NCBI RefSeq assembly: GCF_045788535.1
Contig: NZ_CP074074.1
Span: 434,001-498,000 of the forward strand
Reading direction: 5' to 3'
From: Allotamlana fucoidanivorans
Lineage (GTDB): Bacteria > Bacteroidota > Bacteroidia > Flavobacteriales > Flavobacteriaceae
DNA: 64,000 bases
This document shows positions 19,253 to 27,681 of this stretch, piece after piece (within the stretch, counting starts at the first letter, position 1; each line of letters starts with the position of its first letter). A model generated the notes under the pieces. It saw only the letters and a program-made list of their open reading frames with translations. It was not told the origin of the DNA and did not search any database. A program made the position numbers and the translations under genes.

Positions 19253-20500
19253 ATGTTAAAACTGAAAAGTTTCATATCACTTTTAATTTTTGTAATGATG
19301 CTAGGATGCAATAAAAAATCAATAACAGCAGCTGATATATTGGGTAACCCAAATTATTTGGCTATATCTTATGGTGGCTATCGCCATGACACCAGAGATA
19401 TTCAACCAACTATTGCTGAGCTAAAAGATGACATGAAACTTCTCTCTGCTATGGGTATTAAGCTATTGAGAACCTATAATGTGCAGCTTCAGCAAGCTTC
19501 TAATCTTTTAAAAGCCATTAAGCAGTTAAAAGAAGAAAATAGCAACTTTGAAATGTATGTTATGTTAGGGGCTTGGATAGATTGCCAAAATGCATGGACA
19601 GATAAAACACCTAATCATGATATAGAAAGTGAACAGAATGCAGGTGAAATAGCAAGAGCAGTAGCTTTAGCAAAACAATACCCAGACATTGTAAAAATAA
19701 TCGCTGTTGGTAATGAAGCGATGGTACACTGGGCAACAAATTATTTTGTTCAACCCAAAGTGATTCTAAAATGGGTGAATCATTTACAAGATTTAAAAAA
19801 CCAAGGTGATTTACCAAAGGATTTATGGATTACCTCTTCTGATGATTTTTCTTCATGGGGCGGTGGCGATCCGACCTATCATACGCCAGATTTAGAAAAG
19901 TTAATAAAAGCAGTTGACTACATTTCCATGCATACCTACCCTATGCATAACACATACTACAACCCAGAATTTTGGTTGATTCCAAACGGTAAAGAGCATA
20001 CCCCAAAAGAAGAGCAAGTAAAAGCTGCCATGTATAGAGCTTTAGAGTTCGCTAAAATGCAATATGATAGTGTGTTTAATTATGTAAAAAGTCTTGGCAT
20101 TAATAAACCCATTCACATTGGTGAAACTGGTTGGGCCACCACTTCAAACGGGCATTATGGCAAAAACCTATCAAGAGCTGCTGATGAATACAAGTCGGGT
20201 TTATATTATAAACTCATGAGAGAATGGACGAACACTTCAGGTATTTCTTGCTTCTATTTTGAAGCTTTTGATGAACCTTGGAAAGATGCCAAAAACCCCA
20301 ATGGGTCTGAAAACCACTTTGGGCTCATCAACCTTAATGGACAAGCCAAGTATGCTATTTGGGATTTAGTTGATAAAGGGATATTTAACGGACTGACTAG
20401 AGATGGACAACCCATTACAAAAACATATAATGGTCGTTTTAATGACTTGATAAAAACAGTTGAAGCGCCGCCCAAGGTGAGTGAAATGTGGACACATTAA
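19253..20500 (+). CDS. GH17 beta-1,3-glucanase lipoprotein
   Basis: 415 residues with lipobox C19 (MMLGCNKK). GH17 (beta/alpha)8 barrel with acid/base E155 in AVGNEAM and nucleophile E291 in HIGETGW, preceded by the strand DYISMHTYPMHN. Family members cleave linear beta-1,3-glucan by retention; flavobacterial homologues act on debranched laminarin. Anchored in the outer membrane or periplasm. It starts 11 bases after the phosphorylase stop and ends 6 bases before the next gene, clearly one operon. The window holds a second, leaderless GH17 at 24492, so the two probably divide outer and inner steps. Confidence 0.92.
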   Translation: MLKLKSFISLLIFVMMLGCNKKSITAADILGNPNYLAISYGGYRHDTRDIQPTIAELKDDMKLLSAMGIKLLRTYNVQLQQASNLLKAIKQLKEENSNFEMYVMLGAWIDCQNAWTDKTPNHDIESEQNAGEIARAVALAKQYPDIVKIIAVGNEAMVHWATNYFVQPKVILKWVNHLQDLKNQGDLPKDLWITSSDDFSSWGGGDPTYHTPDLEKLIKAVDYISMHTYPMHNTYYNPEFWLIPNGKEHTPKEEQVKAAMYRALEFAKMQYDSVFNYVKSLGINKPIHIGETGWATTSNGHYGKNLSRAADEYKSGLYYKLMREWTNTSGISCFYFEAFDEPWKDAKNPNGSENHFGLINLNGQAKYAIWDLVDKGIFNGLTRDGQPITKTYNGRFNDLIKTVEAPPKVSEMWTH

Positions 20501-20506
20501 AAAAGT

Positions 20507-21514
20507 ATGAATACACTTAAATACATATCAATTTGTCTTTTATCAATGCTAGTCTTAGCCTGTAGCAAGCAAACTCCGTTGGTAAAAGTTTCAGGGAACC
20601 ATCTGTTAGTTGATAATACGCCTTACCTCATAAAAGGCATTTGTTATCACCCTGTTCCAATAGGAAGTAGCACACGGAATTTTGATAATTTAAATCAGGA
20701 TATAGCGCTCATGAAAGAAGCCGGTGTAAACACTATAAGAGTATATGCCCCTATTGATGATATAGCTGTTTTAAACGCCCTTAACGATGCTGCAATAAAA
20801 GTTATTATCGGGTTTGGTTATGACCAGAATGGGTTTTATGATATTGTGTCTGGCTCATATCTCAATTATATAAAAAAGTACAGCAACCATCCTGCTATTT
20901 TAATGTGGGAACTGGGTAATGAATACAACTACCACCCCGAATGGTTTGAAGGAGATTTATCAAATTGGTATAAGGCACTTGATAAAGCAGCTATTCAAAT
21001 TCACAATACAGACTCTAATCATCCTGTGGCTACGGCACATGGTGAGCTTCCAGATAATACCGTTTTAGCATTCTGCCCTAATATTGATGTTTGGGGTATG
21101 AATGTGTATCGTTGGGATAATCCAGAAACTATCTTTAAACAATGGAAAGCAATGAGCAACAAACCCATGTATTTATCGGAAGCTGGAGCAGATAGTTATA
21201 TGACTATTACCGCCGAAGGTTTTAATCAAGGTAGCAATGAGCAAGCTCAAGCACAGGCCAATGAAAAAATTCTAAAAGAAATATTTAAGAATCTTGATGT
21301 TTGTTCGGGTGTTACTATGTTTTCGTTCACTGATGGTTGGTGGAAAGCGGGAAACCCTGATAAACAAGATATCGGAGGTTGGGCTCCAAACAGTTCAGGG
21401 GTTCCTTATGATGGATCACCAAATGAAGAATTTTGGGGTATGGTTGATATCAACAGAAATAAAAAAATGGCCTTCACTGTTCTTAAAAACATATATACTA
21501 AAGAAAATCATTAA
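20507..21514 (+). CDS. clan GH-A glycoside hydrolase lipoprotein (GH2/GH5-like TIM barrel)
   Basis: 335 residues with lipobox C19 (VLACSKQ). The fold is a lone TIM barrel of clan GH-A: YLIKGICYHPVP at the first strand, GVNTIRVYAP, HPAILMWELGNEYN with acid/base E139, WGMNVYRWDN, and YLSEAGADS with nucleophile E225. It resembles the catalytic domain of GH2 without its beta-sandwiches, and also transglycosylases of the GH72 type. Within this operon, between GH17 and GH30, a beta-glucosidase, exo-glucanase or glucanosyl-transferase role on laminarin oligosaccharides is inferred. The family number is not assigned here. Confidence 0.75.
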   Translation: MNTLKYISICLLSMLVLACSKQTPLVKVSGNHLLVDNTPYLIKGICYHPVPIGSSTRNFDNLNQDIALMKEAGVNTIRVYAPIDDIAVLNALNDAAIKVIIGFGYDQNGFYDIVSGSYLNYIKKYSNHPAILMWELGNEYNYHPEWFEGDLSNWYKALDKAAIQIHNTDSNHPVATAHGELPDNTVLAFCPNIDVWGMNVYRWDNPETIFKQWKAMSNKPMYLSEAGADSYMTITAEGFNQGSNEQAQAQANEKILKEIFKNLDVCSGVTMFSFTDGWWKAGNPDKQDIGGWAPNSSGVPYDGSPNEEFWGMVDINRNKKMAFTVLKNIYTKENH

Positions 21515-21516
21515 AC

Positions 21517-23013
21517 ATGAAGCATCTTAAAAACATAGCAATGGTCTTGTGCATGACACTCGTACTCAATAGTTGTAAACATGAAAAACAAGAATTAAAA
21601 ATGGAGGTGTTTGAAACTTCTGAGAGTGGTAATAGACTAAAGCAACTGACTAGTTTTCAACCAGCCAAAAACAAAGCAACCATAGAATTATTCCCAGAAA
21701 TCACATTTCAAAAGATTACTGGGTTTGGAGCTGCTTTTACTGAGTCATCTGCTCATCTATTAAATCAATTAAGCAAAGCCAACAGAGACACCATACTTCA
21801 GGCATATTTCTCAAGAGAAGGCGCGAACTATTCGTTAACACGAACACACATGAACTCCTGTGACTTTAGCCTAACAAATTATTCATATGCCCCCGTTGAA
21901 GACGATTTTTCCTTGAAACATTTCAGCATTGAGGAAGACATGGATGATCTTATCCCCATGATAAAAGAAGCCATGACTATTTCAAAAGACGGATTTAAAA
22001 TTTTTGGTTCTCCATGGACAGCGCCACCATGGATGAAAGACAACAACCATTGGGTTGGCGGTAAACTATTACCTAAATACTATGACACCTGGGCCTTATT
22101 TTTCTCAAAATACATAGACGCTTATAAAAAAGAAGGTATAGACATTTGGGGGTTTACTGTTGAAAATGAACCCCATGGCAACGGAAACAACTGGGAAAGC
22201 ATGCATTTTACGCCAAAAGAAATGACTGACTTTGTAGAATTTCATTTGGGTCCCAAACTGGAAGCTGATGGTTATGGTGACAAAATTATTTTAGGTTACG
22301 ATCAAAATCGAGCCGGGTTAAAAGAATGGGTTGATGAAATGTACCGCAGCCCCTCCTCTTCAAAATATTTTGATGGTACGGCCATTCACTGGTATGAAAG
22401 TACCTATGAGGTTTTTCCAGAAGACTTGCAGTATGCTCATAATAGAGCCCCAAGCAAATATTTAATAGAAACCGAAGGCTGTATTGATGCCGAAGTTCCA
22501 GTATGGAAAGATGATGCTTGGTACTGGAAAAAAGAAGCCACAGACTGGGGTTATGATTATGCTGAAGAAAAAGACAAACACCTACACCCAAAATATGCTC
22601 CAGTAAACAGATATGCCAGAGATATTATTGGATGCCTTAACAATTGGGTTGATGGTTGGGTAGACTGGAATATGGTTTTAAACCGCCAAGGTGGCCCCAA
22701 TTGGTTTGAAAACTGGTGCATTGCCCCTGTTATTGTTGACCCTGATAAAGATGAGATTTACTTTACACCATTGTATGATATCATGGTTCATTTTAGCCGA
22801 TATATTAGACCCGAAGCTAAAGTAATTAAAGTAGAAAACACTGATAAGGAGTTAATGATAACCGCAGCTAAAAACCCTGATGGTTCCATTGCTGTAGTCA
22901 TTTTTAATGAGGGTATGACCAATAAAAGTTTCACTATAAAATTATTTAATCAATCAAAAGATATTCAAATAAGCAAACAAGCTATTCAAACCATTGTAAT
23001 TCCCAAAACATAA
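21517..23013 (+). CDS. GH30 beta-glucosidase/beta-1,6-glucanase lipoprotein
   Basis: 498 residues with lipobox C20 (NSCKHE). GH30 motifs are clear: GFGAAFTESSA near residue 70, GSPWTAPPWMK at 164-174, acid/base E218 in TVENEPHG, nucleophile E320 in IETEGC, and a C-terminal beta-sandwich ending in IAVVIFNEG. Flavobacterial GH30 enzymes of laminarin loci remove the beta-1,6-linked glucose side chains, which lets GH17 proceed. The start codon lies 2 bases after the preceding stop. Probably periplasmic or surface anchored. Side-chain specificity is inferred from context, not visible. Confidence 0.92.
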   Translation: MKHLKNIAMVLCMTLVLNSCKHEKQELKMEVFETSESGNRLKQLTSFQPAKNKATIELFPEITFQKITGFGAAFTESSAHLLNQLSKANRDTILQAYFSREGANYSLTRTHMNSCDFSLTNYSYAPVEDDFSLKHFSIEEDMDDLIPMIKEAMTISKDGFKIFGSPWTAPPWMKDNNHWVGGKLLPKYYDTWALFFSKYIDAYKKEGIDIWGFTVENEPHGNGNNWESMHFTPKEMTDFVEFHLGPKLEADGYGDKIILGYDQNRAGLKEWVDEMYRSPSSSKYFDGTAIHWYESTYEVFPEDLQYAHNRAPSKYLIETEGCIDAEVPVWKDDAWYWKKEATDWGYDYAEEKDKHLHPKYAPVNRYARDIIGCLNNWVDGWVDWNMVLNRQGGPNWFENWCIAPVIVDPDKDEIYFTPLYDIMVHFSRYIRPEAKVIKVENTDKELMITAAKNPDGSIAVVIFNEGMTNKSFTIKLFNQSKDIQISKQAIQTIVIPKT

Positions 23014-23050
23014 ACGTTTTGAACCTATAAACAAACTAAACACTAAAACC

Positions 23051-24502
23051 ATGTCAAAATCCACATCCAAACCACAAGTTCCTTTAGGACAAAAAATAGC
23101 CTTTGGTATAGGTATGTTAGCCAATCAAATGTTTCCTGCCATTTTAGGAATATTCATGGTTGTATTGGTTCAAGACCTAGGTTTTCCTGGGTGGATGTGG
23201 GGTGTTCTGTTTTTTATTCCCCGTGTTTTTGACTCTATCACAGACCCTATCATGGGATTTATTTCAGACAACACAAAATCACGTTGGGGACGCAGAAGAC
23301 AATACGTGTTTATTGGTTCCATAATTATGGGGATTTCGTTCGTAATTATGTGGCAGCTCTATCGTGAAGATGGTATAGATTACAACTTTTGGTATTTTTT
23401 ATTGTGGTCTTTTGCTTTCTACTTGGGCTTAACCATTTTTAGTGTACCATATGTCGCCATGGGTTATGAAATGAGTACTGATTTTCATGAGCGCACAAAT
23501 ATTATGGCCGTAGCGCAATGGATAGGTCAATGGGCATGGGTCATCGCTCCGTGGTTTTGGGTTATTATGTATGACAAAGGTTGGTTTGAATCGGCCGATG
23601 TGGCCACTCGAGAACTGGCCATTTGGGTAGGTATTGTTTGCATGCTCTTTGCAATGGTTCCCGCTATTTTTATAAAAAGTAAATCCACATTGAATGAAGA
23701 AAGTTATTCTCCACTTAATTTAAAAAACATTGGAGGTAGCTTAAAAGAAATCCTTGTTGGTTTCAAAGAAGCTTTTAATTCTGTACCCTTTAGAAAATTA
23801 TGCATTGCCACTTTTTTGATATTTAATGCCTTTAATACCATAGCAAGCTTTTCTTTTTTTATAGTGGTTTATTACCTTTTTAATGGTGATGCTGGAGCCG
23901 CAGGAGTTTGGCCTACCTTGTTTGGCAGCATTGGAGCTCTAGTAACCACTTTTTTAGTTATTCCTGTAGTTGCCAAAATGTCTAAAGTCATGGGTAAAAA
24001 AAGAGCGTTCATAGCCTCGCAAGGTATTTCTATTTTAGGTTATATTCTATTATGGTTTCTCTTTGTCCCTGGAAAACCATATATGTTCATTTTTGCTTTA
24101 CCCTTCTTTTCTTTTGGTATTGGTAGCTTATTCACTTTGATGATGTCAATGACCGCCGATGTTATTGACCTCGACGAATTAAACACTGGACAGCGGCGAG
24201 AAGGGATTTTTGGCGCCATCTATTGGTGGATGGTTAAGTTTGGTTTAGCTATAGCTGGTTTGTTAAGTGGTGCTATTATGACTCTTGTTGGATTTGTTCC
24301 AGCCGCTGAATCACAACCCGAAAATGCCATAACAGGTTTACGCATATTTTATTCTGGCCTACCTATTTTAGGAACCTTACTTGCTATGTATGTTATGCGA
24401 AATTATGATATCACCGAGAAACGCGCTAATGAAATTAGAGCCGAACTTGAAAGTAGAAAAAAGCATTTAGAATCAGATAATAAACCAAGCTATGTCGAGT
24501 AA
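23051..24502 (+). CDS. GPH-family sugar:cation symporter (MFS)
   Basis: 483 residues with about twelve transmembrane helices of the glycoside-pentoside-hexuronide:cation symporter family. Features are FFIPRVFDSITDPIMGFISDNTKSRWGRRRQY in the first half (the conserved DPxxGxxxDxTxxxxGRRR loop) and TADVIDLDELNTGQRREG in the second. It moves short sugars across the inner membrane with a cation. In this unit it should deliver glucose or short beta-1,3-glucans to the cytoplasmic phosphorylase and GH17. It overlaps the next gene by 11 bases, so the two are translationally coupled. Confidence 0.88.
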   Translation: MSKSTSKPQVPLGQKIAFGIGMLANQMFPAILGIFMVVLVQDLGFPGWMWGVLFFIPRVFDSITDPIMGFISDNTKSRWGRRRQYVFIGSIIMGISFVIMWQLYREDGIDYNFWYFLLWSFAFYLGLTIFSVPYVAMGYEMSTDFHERTNIMAVAQWIGQWAWVIAPWFWVIMYDKGWFESADVATRELAIWVGIVCMLFAMVPAIFIKSKSTLNEESYSPLNLKNIGGSLKEILVGFKEAFNSVPFRKLCIATFLIFNAFNTIASFSFFIVVYYLFNGDAGAAGVWPTLFGSIGALVTTFLVIPVVAKMSKVMGKKRAFIASQGISILGYILLWFLFVPGKPYMFIFALPFFSFGIGSLFTLMMSMTADVIDLDELNTGQRREGIFGAIYWWMVKFGLAIAGLLSGAIMTLVGFVPAAESQPENAITGLRIFYSGLPILGTLLAMYVMRNYDITEKRANEIRAELESRKKHLESDNKPSYVE

Positions 24503-25442
24503 AAGAAATCATAAAATTATGTCGTTATCTGGCGGCAATCTCAATAACAAAACAACAAAAGGTCTTCAATATCTTTTTGAAAAGACACTAAAACAAGGTA
24601 TGCACGGGTTATGCTTTAGCCCTTATGAAGAAGGTCAAAAACCAGGCACACATATTTCAGAAGAGCAAATTAGGAGACGTCTTGAATTGATTCGTCCATA
24701 TACAACATGGATTCGTTCGTTTTCTTGTACAGAAGGGAATGAACTTATTCCTAAAATAGCTAAAGAGTATGGCTTAAAAACTTTAGTTGGTGCTTGGTTA
24801 GGAAAGGATTCGCAAATTAACAAAAAAGAAATAGACGGTTTAATAAGATTAGCCAAAGCGGGTTATGTAGATATTGCCGCTGTGGGCAATGAAGTCCTTT
24901 ATAGAGGTGATTTAAGTGAAACTGAATTACTTGTTTTCATGGAAAAAGTTAAACATGCACTTCCAAACACTCCAATGGGTTATGTAGATGCCTATTATGA
25001 GTTTACAGATCGACCAAACATAACCAAAGCCTGTGATGTTATTTTAGCCAATTGCTATCCGTATTGGGAAGGCTGTAATTTAGAATATTCCTTAATATAT
25101 ATGAAAGATATGTATAGGCAAGCTCTAAAAGCGGCTAAAGGTAAAAGAGTAATTATTACAGAAACAGGCTGGCCCAGTGAAGGCACAGGACTTTATGGCG
25201 CCATACCCTCTTATGAAAGCGCCATAAAATATTTCATTAACGCGCAAAATTGGTCGAAAGCAGATAATATTGAGATGTTCTATTTTTCCTCGTTTGATGA
25301 ATCCTGGAAGGTTGGTGCTGAAGGAGATGTTGGTGCATTTTGGGGTCTTTGGGATAAGAATGAAAAATTAAAATTCTCCCTTAATTCTATAAAAAAAATT
25401 TCAAGACGTCTCATTAATTTTATTTCTATAGACCCTCAATAG
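24492..25442 (+). CDS. cytoplasmic GH17 beta-1,3-glucan hydrolase/transferase
   Basis: 316 residues, no signal peptide. GH17 barrel with acid/base E134 in AAVGNEVL and nucleophile E224 in IITETGWP, then FYFSSFDESWK. The start overlaps the symporter by 11 bases (ATGTCGAG within its last codons); a second ATG at codon 10 is possible. Lack of export signals and coupling to the transporter imply cytoplasmic processing of imported beta-1,3-oligosaccharides, as exo-hydrolase or as transglycosylase. It would compete with, or prepare ends for, the phosphorylase at 15783. Last gene of the unit before a clear terminator. Confidence 0.88.
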   Translation: MSSKRNHKIMSLSGGNLNNKTTKGLQYLFEKTLKQGMHGLCFSPYEEGQKPGTHISEEQIRRRLELIRPYTTWIRSFSCTEGNELIPKIAKEYGLKTLVGAWLGKDSQINKKEIDGLIRLAKAGYVDIAAVGNEVLYRGDLSETELLVFMEKVKHALPNTPMGYVDAYYEFTDRPNITKACDVILANCYPYWEGCNLEYSLIYMKDMYRQALKAAKGKRVIITETGWPSEGTGLYGAIPSYESAIKYFINAQNWSKADNIEMFYFSSFDESWKVGAEGDVGAFWGLWDKNEKLKFSLNSIKKISRRLINFISIDPQ

Positions 25443-25473
25443 TAAAAACGCATAAAAAACAAGTCACCATACA

Positions 25474-25502
25474 CCTTGAGTTTTTCGCTCAAGGTTTTTT
25501 TT
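25474..25502 (+). terminator. intrinsic terminator after cytoplasmic GH17
   Basis: The stem CCTTGAG/CTCAAGG with a 7-base loop is followed by eight T. It ends the phosphorylase-to-GH17 unit. Confidence 0.9.
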
Positions 25503-25693
25503 ATATTCTATCAAAGCACGCCATAATAACAGATAAAATTAAAAACACTAATACTACAACCTAACTCAATCTGTTGCTGCCCTATTTTATACCACAACAT
25601 TACCACAACACTTAGCAAAAACACCTCGTTAACTATCAGATGCAACTCGCTAAAACCTCTTTTTTTTTGCGACTTACGCAATAAATCATTGTT

Positions 25694-25718
25694 TTTTTTG
25701 AAATGTATGTTTTTTGTA
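25694..25718 (+). promoter_or_regulatory. shared 25-bp motif, copy 2 (upstream of T9SS CBM gene)
   Basis: Same T6G-N4-GTATG-T6G-TA pattern as 7253-7277, differing only at two of the four variable bases. It lies 82 bases before the gene start and 36 bases before TAACTTTA at 25755-25762, almost the same spacing as at susC (35). Confidence 0.6.
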
Positions 25719-25754
25719 TTGGACAAAAATAGCAATACCACAATACGCATCATC

Positions 25755-25762
25755 TAACTTTA
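25755..25762 (+). promoter_or_regulatory. putative -7 box of the T9SS CBM gene
   Basis: TAACTTTA, close to the TAnnTTTG consensus, 38 bases upstream of the ATG, with no recognisable -33 box. Confidence 0.4.
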
Positions 25763-25800
25763 CAACAACTAAATAATTAAATAATTCTAAATAAAACATT

Positions 25801-27591
25801 ATGAAAAAAATTACCTTTTTATTGATTTTAGCGATAACCTCGCTATCATTTTCTCAAAATATTCCGGTTGATTTTGAAAGTAACATTACTATTGGTGATA
25901 ATTGGAAGGCCGATAGTGGTCTGGCTTCTGTTGCTGTAGTAGATGATCCTGCTGCCTCTGGAAAAGGCAAGGTGGGACAAATAAATGCCTCTGATGCCGG
26001 ACAACCTTGGCAAAATGCTCAATTAAGAATGACCACAAACTACATTGACTTAACCGATGCAACAGGTAGTAGTTCTATCACCTTTGATTATTATAGCACT
26101 GTTGCTGGTGGTGGACTTTTAAAGTTAGAACAGTCACTCAATGGTGGTGGCAATGTTGAACGTGCTTTTACCACCTCAGGGACGGGATGGGAATCTATTA
26201 CAGTAGATTTAGACAACCCAGATGTAGGAGATCCTGTTAATGACCAATACAAACTTCTCGTTTTCTTTCCTGGTATAGGTAACGGAAATGGAGCAACCAA
26301 TGAGGTTACTTATGTAGATAATATTTCTGGTGTTGTAGGAAATCCTATTGCTCCAACAGAAACTACTAGTGTTACTGTTGATTTTGAACCTGGAGGATTA
26401 GGTCAAGATTGGTCATGGACCCCAACAGAAGTTGCACCTTCATTTACTTTAAAAACGAACCCTAACCCAAGTGGCATTAATACATCTGATAATGTTATAG
26501 AATTTATCGCTAGAACCACAGATAATAACTGGGCCTTAGCATTCACAGATGATATAGGTCAGTTTACTTTTGATGAAACAAATGCTATTGTTAAGATTAT
26601 GGTTCACAAACCTAATACAAGTAAAATAGCCATAAAATTTGAAGGATTAAGTCCTGCCCATGAGATTCAAATTGCCAATACCACTACCAATCAATGGGAG
26701 GAAGTAATCTTTGATTTTTCAGGGCAAATTGGAAATACTTACAGCAGAATTGTAATTATTCCAGATTTTATTGAGCCTTATGTTAATGGAAAAGACCGAC
26801 CTGAAGATCATACCCTTTATTTTGACAACATAGTGGTACCTGAAGGAACCATAGTAAATTTACCAGAACCAACAGTAGTTGCTCAAACACCCTCTCATGA
26901 TGAAACGGCCAATCAAGTCATTTCTATTTTTAGTGATGCCTATGCAAATGTTCCAGATAGTAACTACAATCCAGCTTGGGGTCAATCAACATCTGCAACT
27001 ATTGAAATGGTAAGTGGTGAAGAGGTTTTAAAATATGCTAGCCTGAATTATCAAGGTACGGAATATACCAAACAAAATGTTTCTGGCCTTACACACTTGC
27101 ATGTTGATTATTGGACAGCAAACTCAACAAGCTTAGAATTTTTCTTGGTGACTAATAATGGGGCTGCAGCCGAATTTGGATATCCATTACCAATTACAAC
27201 TACAGAATCTTGGTTAGGCGTAGATATTCCTCTTTCTGCTTTCCAAGGCGTAGACTTGGCTCACGCGGTAGCCTTTAAAGTAGTAGGTAACGGAACCGTA
27301 TGGTTTGATAATTTCTACTTCTACAATGAAGTTAGTTTAAGTACTAGCACCTTTACAAAGGATGTCTTAAAAGTGTATCCTAATCCATCTAAAAATGTTT
27401 GGACCATTAAAGCTAAAGATTTAAACATCACTTCTGTTTCACTGGTAAATATTTTAGGAAAAACAGTTTTAACAAAAACACCAAACTCAGGAGAAATTAG
27501 CATCGATGCCTCCTCTTTGAATACAGGATTATACTTTGCAAATATTATAACAAGTCAGGGGTCTCAAACCATTAAACTTGTTAAGGAGTAA
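25801..27591 (+). CDS. T9SS-secreted protein with three CBM-like beta-sandwich modules
   Basis: 596 residues with a signal peptide to ~19 (LSFSQN). Three beta-sandwich modules follow: ~22-180 ending in VTYVDNISG, ~191-351 with WEEVIFDFS and LYFDNIVVP, and ~371-510 ending in VWFDNFYFYN. A T9SS type A sorting domain at ~520-596 has VYPNPSKNVWTI and ends IKLVKE. The middle module resembles the one at ~208-364 of the lipoprotein at 11856. No glycosidase motif is seen, so it is probably a secreted or surface glucan-binding partner of the following GH81. It carries its own copy of the shared promoter motif. Confidence 0.8.
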   Translation: MKKITFLLILAITSLSFSQNIPVDFESNITIGDNWKADSGLASVAVVDDPAASGKGKVGQINASDAGQPWQNAQLRMTTNYIDLTDATGSSSITFDYYSTVAGGGLLKLEQSLNGGGNVERAFTTSGTGWESITVDLDNPDVGDPVNDQYKLLVFFPGIGNGNGATNEVTYVDNISGVVGNPIAPTETTSVTVDFEPGGLGQDWSWTPTEVAPSFTLKTNPNPSGINTSDNVIEFIARTTDNNWALAFTDDIGQFTFDETNAIVKIMVHKPNTSKIAIKFEGLSPAHEIQIANTTTNQWEEVIFDFSGQIGNTYSRIVIIPDFIEPYVNGKDRPEDHTLYFDNIVVPEGTIVNLPEPTVVAQTPSHDETANQVISIFSDAYANVPDSNYNPAWGQSTSATIEMVSGEEVLKYASLNYQGTEYTKQNVSGLTHLHVDYWTANSTSLEFFLVTNNGAAAEFGYPLPITTTESWLGVDIPLSAFQGVDLAHAVAFKVVGNGTVWFDNFYFYNEVSLSTSTFTKDVLKVYPNPSKNVWTIKAKDLNITSVSLVNILGKTVLTKTPNSGEISIDASSLNTGLYFANIITSQGSQTIKLVKE

Positions 27592-27627
27592 TATTCTAAA
27601 CCATATTACTTACAAAAAAATAAACTT

Positions 27628-27664
27628 AAGCGAATGCATTAGTAATTTTTTAATGTATTCGCTT
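27628..27664 (+). terminator. hairpin between T9SS CBM gene and GH81 gene
   Basis: A 14-bp stem (one G-T pair) around AAGCGAATGCATTA with a 9-base T-rich loop, 18 bases before the GH81 start. There is only a short T-rich tail, so partial termination or mRNA processing is more likely than a full stop. Confidence 0.6.
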
Positions 27665-27681
27665 TCTTAATATTCTTAAAA

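Larger units (their letters stand above)
25443..25800. other. 358-base intergenic region between laminarin units
   Basis: No gene is seen. It holds the terminator at 25474-25502, a TTGCG-N5-CGCAA inverted repeat at 25667-25681, the second copy of the shared 25-bp motif at 25694-25718, and a TAACTTTA box at 25755-25762, ahead of the T9SS CBM gene. Confidence 0.7.
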
